Positions 19,514-27,556 of a DNA stretch of 64,000 nucleotides are shown here, piece after piece; position 1 is the first letter of the stretch; every line of letters starts with the position of its first letter. Source of the stretch: JABMNT01 sp048262255 (GTDB lineage Bacteria; Pseudomonadota; Alphaproteobacteria; Rhodospirillales; Casp-alpha2). The stretch lies in assembly GCA_048262255.1 (NCBI GenBank), contig JBLXFH010000001.1, forward strand, positions 1,178,001 through 1,242,000, read 5' to 3'. A model generated the notes under the pieces. The model had not been told where the DNA came from and made no database searches. It saw nothing but the letters and a program-made list of their open reading frames with translations. Both the position numbers and the translations under genes were made by a program.

Positions 19514-19723
19514 ATGAACAAACTTACTGCCGTTACCCTTTCGCTCATTTTTACCGCAAATATTTCTGTGCCTGCTGCCTATGCTCAGGCTTCTAAAGAA
19601 GAAGTGTCGATGTGCATTGAGACGGTGAAGCAGATGGCCGGCAACAGTGCGCCAGCAGAAGCGATCAAGATGTGTGAGCAGGGTAAAATGGAAGAAGCCA
19701 TCGCTATTGCGATGGGGGGATAA
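19514..19723 (+). CDS. Small exported protein, 69 residues, unknown function
   Basis: ATG at 19514 with AAGGAT upstream. Signal peptide MNKLTAVTLSLIFTANISV ends at PAAYAQA, leaving a mature peptide of about 43 residues that is helical, acidic and contains two cysteines (MCIETVKQ; KMCEQG) spaced to form one disulfide. It sits 52 bp after the giant lectin gene and 48 bp before the secretin gene, so it is very likely co-transcribed. A role as periplasmic chaperone, pilot or regulator of the giant protein is possible but unproven. Confidence 0.75.
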   Translation: MNKLTAVTLSLIFTANISVPAAYAQASKEEVSMCIETVKQMAGNSAPAEAIKMCEQGKMEEAIAIAMGG

Positions 19724-19771
19724 TTCACTTCTGGTTTCATAACCAATAAAGATCAGGGTTAGAGTCTGGTA

Positions 19772-21814
19772 ATGAGTATAAAAGTTAAATTGCTTGGTCA
19801 TGTGTCCAAGAGTGCTGGTGTTTGTTTATTAGCTACAGCGTTATTGTCGTGCCAGACTTTGGACGACTACTACCCAGCTATTTCTGCAAATAAAACGAGT
19901 GTGCCGTCGTTTGAGTTAACGCAAGATGTGCCGGTAGCGTTGGTTAATACGGAACCACGCAAACTTACTTTTGACGGTATAAAAGCGCTCGAAAAAGGTG
20001 ACTTGGATGTTGCGAAAGAAAACTTCAACAAAGCATTGAAGATGGATATTCGTAATTCAAACCTCCAGTTTCTGAATGCCTTGACCTATCATTTGCGGGC
20101 CCTGAATGGGAACAGTCAGGATTTTGAACTTGCATTAACCGGTTATCGCCTTGCCCAGCAATTTGAACCCTCCAACTGGATTGCCGTGTTTTATGAAGGG
20201 CTGCTTTACAAGGACATCAAAAAATTTGAACAAGCCCAGGACGCCTTTGCACGCGCGATGCTGTTGGAACGCAATAATCCCGATATCTTGTTCCAATTTG
20301 CAGAAGTGTCATATTATGCAAATGATATAAAAAGCGCTGTTTCTGCTATCAAGCAGTTGACGAGCTTGGACTTGGGAGATGATCTGCACAAAAAGCTTTT
20401 TAGCGTCGGAGCTATTGTTCATGCGGGCGCAAATATGCCCAGAAAAGCTGCGGACTATTTAACAGCCTACAAGGGCTTAAGTGTGGATGCGTTTCGGCTG
20501 GATTATATAGAAAAACGTATAGAGGCATGGAACGATTTTCACAGGCGCCAGACCTATAACCGCAACAGGCCGATACTGCATACGGCGCAATTTGCCCTGC
20601 CGGATGACGAAGATGACCCCTTCAACCAGCTTCCGCCTGTGACCGCATCGCCTAGCATTCCTGTTGAGAAAGAAAATCCGATCGAGAGAAATGCCGAGAT
20701 AGAACGAGAACAGGAGGAACCGGACAATTCAGGCACTGAGAGCGATGATATTACGAACTCCCCTGTTGTGTCTGGAGAAGAAAGGTCTGATGAAACTCAG
20801 CAGGCTGTTCAACAGGAAGCCGAGAACCCCAACCCGATGGTTGTTGTTGATGTTGTTATTCTTCGGACCGAAGATGACAACAGCACGTCAAAAGGGGTAA
20901 ACCTTTTATCTGGACTGAAAATCCAGTTCGGAGATCCGCTGGCTGGGGTGCCGGGGCTCAGTTACAGAAAAGAAAAAGTCGCGGATCTGGTGGACCCGAC
21001 AGATACAGTTAATACACGGACCGTCACCCGCTTTATCAGTTTGCCATCGGTGTCCTATTCTCTGAATATTGCGAATTCTGCGACAGGAAGAAATGAAATC
21101 CTGGCGCGACCGACCCTCGTTGCCATGTCTGGTGAAACATCGGAATTCTTTTCGGGCGTTCAAATCGCCGCCGCCGCAGTCTCAGGGGGCGCAGGGGACT
21201 CGATTTCCATCGACAAGGAAGTCGGCGTGAAATTGGCGATCACGCCGGAAATTCTGGAAAATGATTTTGTTCGCCTTGATGTCAGCGCGGAACGGACCTT
21301 CCTGACGCAACCCAGCAGTTCGGTCACATTCAATTTTCGGCTTGATACAACAAAAACAGAAGTAAACGCTGCTGTTTCCATGAAGTTTGGGCAGACATTG
21401 ATCCTTGGCGGTTTGAGTGAGCGGGAAAAAGAGGGGGACCGGGATGGTGTCCCTTTGCTGCAGGAAATTCCTGTTGTTCAGTACCTGTTTTCCAGAAAAA
21501 CAACGCGCGATTATAACAAATCGGTGTTGATCCTGATTACCCCAAGGCGTGCGCATGCTGTTGACCAAACCCCCGAAGAGTTTGAGAAAAGCATCAATAA
21601 ACTGGGTGAACGGGAAAGGAACATCGAAAAACTGTCTTATGAGTTCCGGGACTGGTTTCAGCCAACTCCCAATGTGGATAGCGTGTTTCAGCACATGCAA
21701 AACAATGATCTCTACCGGGAATTCAAGAGAGGTGACTTTCCGCCGGAAAGCTGGTCAGGACAACAGGGACACTTTGATCGATTGCGGCATATTCTTCCGT
21801 TTCTTTATTATTAA
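19772..21814 (+). CDS. Lipoprotein with TPR region and secretin (GspD/PilQ-type) domain
   Basis: 680 residues. Lipoprotein signal with lipobox LLSC (Cys27). Residues about 65-260 are TPR-like helices (LEKGDLDVAKENFNKALKMD; PSNWIAVFYEGLLYKDIKKF); about 270-345 is an acidic Pro/Glu/Ser linker. From about 350 the protein is secretin-like: a strand like those preceding secretin cores (PMVVVDVVILRTED), ILARPTLVAMSGETSEFFSG, KFGQTLILGGLSERE and VPLLQEIPVVQYLF, the hallmark near the C-terminal lip. Secretins form outer-membrane export rings. No ATPase, inner-membrane platform or pseudopilin is encoded nearby, so it either forms a stand-alone pore or borrows a type II system. Third gene of the lectin operon. 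Confidence 0.87.
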   Translation: MSIKVKLLGHVSKSAGVCLLATALLSCQTLDDYYPAISANKTSVPSFELTQDVPVALVNTEPRKLTFDGIKALEKGDLDVAKENFNKALKMDIRNSNLQFLNALTYHLRALNGNSQDFELALTGYRLAQQFEPSNWIAVFYEGLLYKDIKKFEQAQDAFARAMLLERNNPDILFQFAEVSYYANDIKSAVSAIKQLTSLDLGDDLHKKLFSVGAIVHAGANMPRKAADYLTAYKGLSVDAFRLDYIEKRIEAWNDFHRRQTYNRNRPILHTAQFALPDDEDDPFNQLPPVTASPSIPVEKENPIERNAEIEREQEEPDNSGTESDDITNSPVVSGEERSDETQQAVQQEAENPNPMVVVDVVILRTEDDNSTSKGVNLLSGLKIQFGDPLAGVPGLSYRKEKVADLVDPTDTVNTRTVTRFISLPSVSYSLNIANSATGRNEILARPTLVAMSGETSEFFSGVQIAAAAVSGGAGDSISIDKEVGVKLAITPEILENDFVRLDVSAERTFLTQPSSSVTFNFRLDTTKTEVNAAVSMKFGQTLILGGLSEREKEGDRDGVPLLQEIPVVQYLFSRKTTRDYNKSVLILITPRRAHAVDQTPEEFEKSINKLGERERNIEKLSYEFRDWFQPTPNVDSVFQHMQNNDLYREFKRGDFPPESWSGQQGHFDRLRHILPFLYY

Positions 21815-21836
21815 TAGCGGGGCTGAGATCGTTTAA

Positions 21837-24281
21837 ATGAGAAATATTTTTTGTAGCTTCATTGTTTTGTTCTCACTTTGCCTGCCGTCTTCAGGGTTTG
21901 CTCAGGTTATTAAACAGCAAATGGAATGGACGCCTGTTGCCGGGCGGGCCCTGTCAATCGCGGTTGCGCGAGATGGAGGTATGTTTTCTCTAGATGAAAA
22001 TCATGTCGCACATAAGCTTGTTTTGTCACCCAAGAAACGATGGTTCAGTCTGAAGGAGAAATTCAGTGAATTGTTCGCGCATCCCAAAGTAAACGGGGTT
22101 TGGGCGCTGGCAGAAACAGGCGGGCAAGCTTACCGGTTTAATCGTGTGTGGTGGGAGCCTAAGGGAAAAGTGGCGCTCAGTCATATTTCGGTTACGTCAT
22201 CCGGAAAAATCATGGCGCTTTCTTCCGATAACGACTTGCTTCAATGGAATGAGTCGAAAGACCAGTGGATAGAGAAAGACACGGACCTGACGGTTAAACT
22301 TCGCCTTTTGTCAGCAGAAACACCAAAATCTTTCTGGGGAATTTCCAACAGTAATCAACTCGTAAAGTATACAAACGGATCTTTTCAAACCCTCGATGTG
22401 AATGGCCTGGAGAATGTGATCTATGATCAGGAAGGGCAGCAATTGTACTTTCAGACAAGCGCCGGTGTTCTTGGGTTCTATGACCCTATAAAAGGGGAGG
22501 CAATCGTTCTTGACGGGATGGTTGACGCGCGGCTGAAGGCAATTGGAAAAGAAGGTCGGATATGGATTGTTAACAAAACCAATCAAATATTCTATGGCAC
22601 AAAGAAATTGCCCACCGATCTCGTTAAACTGGATCAGGTCCCGACCATAAAAGCAGAAGAACCAGAACCCCAAGCTGGTGAGGATAAGGCCTCGGACGGT
22701 AAATCCCCTGAGGAGGGGGATGAGTCTGAAGCAGAAAAGAAAGAGCAGGAATTTAATCTGAAGCTGGCAAAAGTTCGGGGTACCGCACAGGAACTGGCCA
22801 TTGGACAGGATGGCCGGGTTTTCGCGGCTCTGAATAATGGCAGCATGGGATTGTGGAATAATGCAAAAAATCAGTTCTTTGCGTTTCCTGGTAATGCCAG
22901 CCGATTGGCTATTGGTGTTGATGGCGAAATTTGGGCCGTCACAAAATCAGGCGGTTTTTTCTTTTTTGATGGCCGAGAATGGAAGGCCACTTCATTTCGA
23001 AATGCTATGGACCTGTTCCTGGCGCCTGATGGTGTCGTGTGGGTCAGCGATTCCAAAGAAAACATCTATAGCTATAATCGCAAAACAAAGCGGTTCAAGA
23101 GATCTCGTCTGAAAGGCATTCGCTTTACGTTTGACAGCGCCGGGGCCTTTTGGAGTGTCCGTGACAATGGCGATATCTTTAAGTGTGTTGAAAGCCGTTG
23201 TACCCGCTTGCCAGGCTCTGCAAGTGATATTGCCGTCGGTGAATCGGGGCTGGTTTTGATGATTGATAAATCAAATAATCTCTACAGGTATCTAGCGGAC
23301 CAAAACCGTTGGGATATTGTTCAGAAAGGGGTCATGGCCGTCGCAATTGGGCCCAACGAAAAGCCGTGGCTGATTAATAACAAGGGCGAGATTTTTACTT
23401 CGGCTTTCTTTGACCGGGATGAAAGCAAGGATCTTCAGATTGCTGCCACCGCCCAGAAAATTATTGATCGCAAGGCCAGGTTACCCAGTGTTGCTGCGAC
23501 TGGAAGTTCAGACACTGCATCGCTATTTACATTTTCCAAGAACATGAAATTTGACACCCTGACCTTTGAGGGCTCTGCAACACCACGAATTCTCGTTGTT
23601 GGCCGCGATAACGCCGCTTATGCACTGAGTAGTGATCAAGCAACCATATGGAAATTCAATTCGAGCCAAAATAAATTCAAGGAGTATACAGACCTGCCCA
23701 GAGCTGCTGGCACGACGGTTCGCCGGCTTGCCGTTGATTTGGATGGAAATGCCTGGTTCGTTTATACGGATGGCCAAATCTGGCGGCCTAACGGAACTGA
23801 CAAGTACAAGCAGATTACGTCTTTCACAACGGCGGGCTTTATCGATATCAATTACGAAGGCAAGGTGATAATGGCTGACACCTCCGGCACGCTTTATGAT
23901 TATAACGAAGCCAAGGATAAATTTGAGACCTTTGACGATCAGGATGGCTATACGTCGGGCGATTTGTCTGTTGATCCCGACGGGCACCCCTGGATCTATA
24001 ACACCGGCGGTTATTTGATGGAGTTCACCGGAAAGAAGTTTGAGTTTCGTCCTGAGAATAAATCTCAAAAACTCGATCAAGTTGGAATTGGTGGCGATGG
24101 ATCCGTTTACATAAGCGAAGAACTGGGCGGCAGCGGACGCCTTTTAAAGTGGAATTTTTCAAATGAATCCTTTGATTCGATATCTCTTCCTTCTGGTGTG
24201 AAAGCCTTGTGGGTAGACGTTGGCCCAGATGGGAGACCCTGGTTCATTTCGACAGCAAACAAATTTTATCGAGCAAAATAG
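21837..24281 (+). CDS. Exported tectonin-like beta-propeller protein
   Basis: 814 residues with a signal peptide (MRNIFCSFIVLFSLCLPSSG, cleavage after GFAQ). The mature protein is built of short repeats of the tectonin type, each with a pattern like LAIGxDGxVWA followed by a strand and a W or Y: examples LAIGQDGRVFAALNNG, LAIGVDGEIWAVTKSG, LFLAPDGVVWVSDSKEN and LSVDPDGHPWIYNTGG. A charged linker (about 275-305) splits two propeller blocks. Tectonins bind lipopolysaccharide or glycans in eukaryotes, so a surface- or glycan-recognition role is inferred. It starts 22 bp after the secretin gene and ends the operon, 124 bp before tRNA-Arg repeat copy 2. Confidence 0.85.
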   Translation: MRNIFCSFIVLFSLCLPSSGFAQVIKQQMEWTPVAGRALSIAVARDGGMFSLDENHVAHKLVLSPKKRWFSLKEKFSELFAHPKVNGVWALAETGGQAYRFNRVWWEPKGKVALSHISVTSSGKIMALSSDNDLLQWNESKDQWIEKDTDLTVKLRLLSAETPKSFWGISNSNQLVKYTNGSFQTLDVNGLENVIYDQEGQQLYFQTSAGVLGFYDPIKGEAIVLDGMVDARLKAIGKEGRIWIVNKTNQIFYGTKKLPTDLVKLDQVPTIKAEEPEPQAGEDKASDGKSPEEGDESEAEKKEQEFNLKLAKVRGTAQELAIGQDGRVFAALNNGSMGLWNNAKNQFFAFPGNASRLAIGVDGEIWAVTKSGGFFFFDGREWKATSFRNAMDLFLAPDGVVWVSDSKENIYSYNRKTKRFKRSRLKGIRFTFDSAGAFWSVRDNGDIFKCVESRCTRLPGSASDIAVGESGLVLMIDKSNNLYRYLADQNRWDIVQKGVMAVAIGPNEKPWLINNKGEIFTSAFFDRDESKDLQIAATAQKIIDRKARLPSVAATGSSDTASLFTFSKNMKFDTLTFEGSATPRILVVGRDNAAYALSSDQATIWKFNSSQNKFKEYTDLPRAAGTTVRRLAVDLDGNAWFVYTDGQIWRPNGTDKYKQITSFTTAGFIDINYEGKVIMADTSGTLYDYNEAKDKFETFDDQDGYTSGDLSVDPDGHPWIYNTGGYLMEFTGKKFEFRPENKSQKLDQVGIGGDGSVYISEELGGSGRLLKWNFSNESFDSISLPSGVKALWVDVGPDGRPWFISTANKFYRAK

Positions 24282-24405
24282 AAAGCCGCCAAATGCAAAA
24301 AGGCCTTTAAGAGTGAGGCCTATTATCGTTAGGTCGCCGGGGGAAAATGTGCATGGCTGTTTCTACGACGCATTGTCGTATGCTTTAATGAGACACGGCT
24401 CTTTT

Positions 24406-24467
24406 CCTCCGAAGGCAAAGATCACAAGTTCGAATCTTGTCAGGTACACCAATATTTCAATGACTTA
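24406..24467 (+). repeat. tRNA-Arg 3'-end repeat, copy 2 (degenerate)
   Basis: Aligns with 11908-11970 over 62 bases, including 17 positions beyond the tRNA CCA. There are six substitutions, every one G to A on this strand, and one T deletion. The upstream half of the tRNA is not recognisable, so it is not a functional tRNA. Marks the right end of island 1. Confidence 0.8.
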
Positions 24468-24600
24468 GATGTATTTTCCCAAGGCCTGTTTTGGTGTGTT
24501 GTCCGCGCTTTGCGGGTGTTCGGGGCGGGCCGGGCGCTTATTTCCTGAGGCAGTGTTTTTGTTCCGACACCAAGCCTGCTTTAAATTTCAGGATTGGTGC

Positions 24601-24608
24601 CGTGTAAC
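24601..24608. repeat. IS66 target-site duplication, left copy
   Basis: CGTGTAAC, identical to 27460-27467, directly abutting the left terminal repeat. Eight bp is the usual IS66-family duplication length. Confidence 0.88.
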
Positions 24609-24678
24609 GTAACCGTCCGGGCTCTTACACCTTCCATATGACTCCTTGATCTGTGATTTTATAGCTCCTAAGCGGGCA
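24609..24678 (+). repeat. IS66 left terminal inverted repeat
   Basis: Starts GTAACCGTCCGGGCTC; pairs with 27390-27459. Divergence is concentrated between positions 17 and 40 and 51 and 60, while the outer 12 and positions 61-70 are nearly or fully identical. Confidence 0.85.
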
Positions 24679-24811
24679 ATAGGTGCCCACTTAACTTAAG
24701 TGGACATGACCTGCCCCGATAACGCTCGGGCTATTTGGGTGTAAAATCAAAACGTGATATGCCAATATCTAAACTGCACCAATCAGTTGGGTCGGAAATC
24801 AGGTAACGGCG

Positions 24812-26203
24812 ATGGATGAAAAGCCGAAAACGGAGGCTGAAAATTTGGGTATGCTGCGAATCGCTATTCGAGCAGCAAACGGGAAGTTACAGCCTTATAT
24901 TTTTGGTCGTGATGACGAAGGCAGGCACACGTTTGGCCGCATATCTGGTGTTGGTGTTGGTTGGATTGGGCTGATAGCAGCAATATTATCGTTGAATAGT
25001 GCCACATGGGGATTGGCAACTTGGATTGTCGCTGCATTTGCCATTGCGCATATTGGTCTTTTGATTATCGGCCAATTTTCCCTGTCCCCGGCCCCTCGCT
25101 TAGTAGTGGGAGCTATCTGGTTGCTGGCCGCTATGTCGGGCTCCATCATCGGATATTCAACAACCGACGGAGATGCTCGACTGGCTTCGGTCTCTAGTTT
25201 GAAAAAGGAAGATTTCCGCCTGAAGTTTTTGTTGTTTGAGAGAATTCAAGGTGTTCCGAATTGGACGGTCAGTGTGCAATGGTCATCCCGAGTAGCTGCG
25301 GTTTGGAATGAGTTGACCGAACTTTATTTCTCAGCAGACGGCGAGAAATTTGAACTTTCTCCATATGGAATGGTTGATGCTATTCCTGTTAAAGGCGAGA
25401 GGTTTTGGTCGGCTAGTTCCTTGTTCATTAAGTTTAAAACATGGAAGGGAACAGAAATCGGCCCTTTCGAATATACTCTAAACTTCGGCGAATTCGCAGA
25501 AAAAAATTCGAGCGGTTCGTTGGAAAATTCTGCTGATGATCTAGCAAGCCTGCTGGATTCCGCTAAAATTGAAGTCACGTATGAGAAGGCTGCCAATGGC
25601 GGCTCCAACTCAACTTGGCGTACAAGAATTCGTTTTTCAAACCGTGTGTCAAATACCATGAAGGGTGCGCACCCGGAATACAGTCTGGATGGCAGTCAAT
25701 TTGGAGCGGCCCCCCCACTAAAGAGCGAATCGACAAGCTCTCACGATATAGAGGTCACGAACGCTGCGGGCGCGAAGACTTTCACTCTCAGATACAAAAC
25801 CGCAAAAGGTAAGGCGATTGGACCACGCGCGTTTGACGTGGACTTTTCGAGAATAGCCCTTTCGCAACTGAAGACAAATATCCTCAATGGCTCCACGTGG
25901 GTATGGTGCCAGCGAAGTTACGACCGCAGCGCTACCGGCGGCCCACCCGAATGCCATCCACACGATCTCACGAATAACGCTCCAGCAGTTAAAGAAATTT
26001 TGGTCGGAAGTAATCCTGAAGCGCTGACTCGGAAATATCCGATTGAACCCGACGAGGAATCCCTTAATTGGGCGCCTTGGAAAGGGGCCAAAGAGCGAGG
26101 CATGACACGTATTTCGGTTCCTGAATCATGGGAAAAGCTTTATATGCAGGTTCGATTCTTCGATAACACGTTGAGCGCGCTACGGTCTTACAAGATGCCT
26201 TGA
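24812..26203 (+). CDS. Membrane protein of unknown function carried by the IS66 element
   Basis: 463 residues. An N-terminal cytoplasmic segment (1-43) is followed by about three hydrophobic helices (47-61, 68-88, 96-116) and a ~345-residue, probably extracytoplasmic part. That part has two similar beta-rich modules: one around 140-240 containing WTVSVQWSSRVAAVW, LYFSADGEKF and GTEIGPFEYTLNF, and one around 255-360 containing TWRTRIRFSNRVSNTM, PEYSLDGSQF and GKAIGPRAFDVDF. They look like an internal duplication of an Ig-like fold. The C-terminal ~100 residues have three cysteines or more (WVWCQRSY; PECHPHD). ATG at 24812. It is inside the element, opposite to tnpABC. No family recognised; envelope role is inferred. 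Confidence 0.72.
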   Translation: MDEKPKTEAENLGMLRIAIRAANGKLQPYIFGRDDEGRHTFGRISGVGVGWIGLIAAILSLNSATWGLATWIVAAFAIAHIGLLIIGQFSLSPAPRLVVGAIWLLAAMSGSIIGYSTTDGDARLASVSSLKKEDFRLKFLLFERIQGVPNWTVSVQWSSRVAAVWNELTELYFSADGEKFELSPYGMVDAIPVKGERFWSASSLFIKFKTWKGTEIGPFEYTLNFGEFAEKNSSGSLENSADDLASLLDSAKIEVTYEKAANGGSNSTWRTRIRFSNRVSNTMKGAHPEYSLDGSQFGAAPPLKSESTSSHDIEVTNAAGAKTFTLRYKTAKGKAIGPRAFDVDFSRIALSQLKTNILNGSTWVWCQRSYDRSATGGPPECHPHDLTNNAPAVKEILVGSNPEALTRKYPIEPDEESLNWAPWKGAKERGMTRISVPESWEKLYMQVRFFDNTLSALRSYKMP

Positions 26204-26239
26204 TCACTTCTTCGTCTTGGTTTTCCATTGTTATTTATA

Positions 26240-26560
26240 TCACATCTCTGGTTCACTGCATGAATGTCCTGAATACATGGCTTCGTAGTTTCCGCGCTCG
26301 TGGGAAAGCTCGTCCCGCTGGCGAGCGTAGTCTTGAATCAGTTCGTATTTGTGAATTTGCAACGCTCGGCGATCATTCATATGCCGGAATGAGATTTGAT
26401 CCTGCTCATCGCGGTCGTGGGTTTTGGCCTCAAGCGCTTCTTTTTCATTGAGCTCCCGAATGCGGCTATGTTCTCGAACCCGAATATCCGCATCTCGGGC
26501 GGTGACCATCGCCTGCAATTCGGCTACGTCGTCGGGGAGCGTTTCGGGTGCTTCCAACAT
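26240..26560 (-). pseudogene. IS66 tnpC, N-terminal stub
   Basis: 106 residues starting MLEAPETLPDDVAELQAMVT, which matches the start of IS66-family TnpC (DDE transposase, normally about 500 residues). After ~30 residues it continues as a charged coiled coil (RIRELNEKEALEAKTHDRDE) and stops, lacking the zinc-binding, DDE and C-terminal parts. It lies 78 bp after tnpB as usual. Either a truncated transposase gene or a short regulatory derivative. A TnpC-like C-terminus occurs separately at about 12440-12536. Confidence 0.7.
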
Positions 26561-26638
26561 CGCTATTCTATATCGGATTAAGACCTCAATGGGAATCCCA
26601 GGGAAGAGAATTGTTTAATAAAACGAGACCTTTATCAC

Positions 26639-26986
26639 TCAGCCGGCATTGAGCGGCCGCCAGGTTCGTTCCGGCATGCGCCAGTCGATGCCTTCCAGCA
26701 GCATCGACAATTGGGCCGGGCTGATATGAACCTTCCCAGCGCCAGCCGATGGCCAGACGAAACGGCCTTTCTCCAGTCTTTTGGAAAACAGGCACGCCCC
26801 CTGGCCATCCCACCATATGATCTTTATGAGATCACCGCGCCGACCACGGAAAAGGAACAGGTGCACATTGAACGGGTCCAGTTGCAGGACTTTCTCCGTC
26901 AGCGCCGCAAGACCGTTGAACCCCTTGCGCATATCGGTCACGCCGGCACATAACCAGACTTTTGTGTGAGACGGGACAGGGATCAT
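26639..26986 (-). CDS. tnpB: IS66-family accessory protein TnpB
   Basis: 115 residues with the family signature: MRKGFNGLAALTEKVL, HLFLFRGRRGDLIKIIWWDG and a KGRFVWP segment. TnpB (Orf2) is required with TnpA and TnpC for transposition of full IS66 elements; its biochemical role is not settled. Length is normal and the frame is intact. The start overlaps the tnpA stop by four bases (ATGA), indicating translational coupling. The downstream tnpC is only a stub. Confidence 0.93.
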   Translation of the reverse strand: MIPVPSHTKVWLCAGVTDMRKGFNGLAALTEKVLQLDPFNVHLFLFRGRRGDLIKIIWWDGQGACLFSKRLEKGRFVWPSAGAGKVHISPAQLSMLLEGIDWRMPERTWRPLNAG

Positions 26987-27351
26987 AAACAGAGCCCCCG
27001 GACCAGTCGGATGACGACATCAACGTCAAACGCGCCGCTCATCTCAAGACGGTGACCGGTGGCAAGGCGGATCTCGATCCTGCCCGGTGTGTTATAGTCT
27101 TTAACTGTCTCCGGATCCGAAGCGGAACTGGCGTGAAGTTCCACCGGAAGAAATGTTGTCTCTTCGCTTTCTGGTTCGACTGACCGATTAAAACGAGGGT
27201 CACGGGCCCATTTGAAAATCATGTTGGCGTTCACGTCATAACGGCGCGCCACCTCCGACACGGAGGAGCCCGGTACTTTTGTCTGAGCAACAATCCGTTG
27301 TTTCTCTTCAGCACTCCAGCGACGACGCGGCCGCCTCAATCTCGTAGACAT
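26983..27351 (-). CDS. tnpA: IS66-family protein TnpA (helix-turn-helix)
   Basis: 122 residues. N-terminal helix-turn-helix of the IS3/IS66 Orf1 type: RRRWSAEEKQRIVAQT, then SVSEVARRYDVNANMIFKWA. The remainder is a short variable region ending in GRIEIRLATGHRLEMSG. Probably binds the element ends or its promoter. The start lies about 108 bp inside the right terminus at 27459, next to an inverted GTCCGC repeat (27360-27391) that may be its operator. Confidence 0.9.
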   Translation of the reverse strand: MSTRLRRPRRRWSAEEKQRIVAQTKVPGSSVSEVARRYDVNANMIFKWARDPRFNRSVEPESEETTFLPVELHASSASDPETVKDYNTPGRIEIRLATGHRLEMSGAFDVDVVIRLVRGLCL

Positions 27352-27389
27352 AAAATAAGTGTCCGCCTATTTTGAAGCGGACACCTATT

Positions 27390-27459
27390 TGCCCGCTTAG
27401 TCGATGAAGAATCGCAGGTCAGAGCACCAGTTGTAAGGTGGGGGAGGCCGGACGCTTAC
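27390..27459 (-). repeat. IS66 right terminal inverted repeat
   Basis: Read on the minus strand it begins GTAAGCGTCCGGCCTC and aligns without gaps to 24609-24678. Confidence 0.85.
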
Positions 27460-27467
27460 CGTGTAAC
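27460..27467. repeat. IS66 target-site duplication, right copy
   Basis: CGTGTAAC, identical to 24601-24608 and abutting the right terminal repeat. Confidence 0.88.
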
Positions 27468-27556
27468 GCGACCAGTCCAGAAATAAGATGCAGGTCAAAG
27501 CGGGCCCTTCATGGGAGGCGGTTGTTATGTGTTTAAAGATCATACACTGAATTTGA

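Larger units (their letters stand above)
11971..24405. mobile_element. Putative genomic island 1 at tRNA-Arg (12.4 kb)
   Basis: DNA between tRNA-Arg copy 1 and copy 2. It holds a chimeric gene ending in an IS66 transposase tail, an AraC-type regulator and the four-gene lectin/secretin/tectonin operon. No integrase gene is visible, so it would be a decayed or non-self-mobile island. Its genes look more AT-rich than the 38-55 kb core. Boundaries rest on the repeats alone. Confidence 0.6.
24282..24811. other. Gene-free stretch holding the tRNA-Arg repeat and left end of the IS66 element
   Basis: 530 bp with no credible coding sequence. It contains AGGCCT repeats that could form a weak hairpin (24301-24322), the degenerate tRNA-Arg 3' copy (24406-24467), the 8-bp target duplication (24601-24608) and the left IS66 terminal repeat (from 24609). 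Confidence 0.7.
24609..27459. mobile_element. IS66-family element (2851 bp) with a passenger gene in place of most of tnpC
   Basis: Ends begin GTAACCGTCCGG (left) and GTAAGCGTCCGG (right, minus strand). The terminal inverted repeats match at 49 of the first 70 positions without gaps, including a perfect TAAGCGGGCA at positions 61-70. Identical 8-bp duplications flank it. Inside, leftward, are tnpA, tnpB and a 106-codon tnpC stub; the remaining ~1.4 kb is a rightward gene for a 463-residue membrane protein. The DDE-containing part of TnpC is absent, so the element would need a transposase in trans or lost its own after insertion. Confidence 0.88.

Noticed and set aside
24301..24322. Terminator after the tectonin gene
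   Set aside because: AGGCCT repeats can pair over only six bases and no T tract follows.
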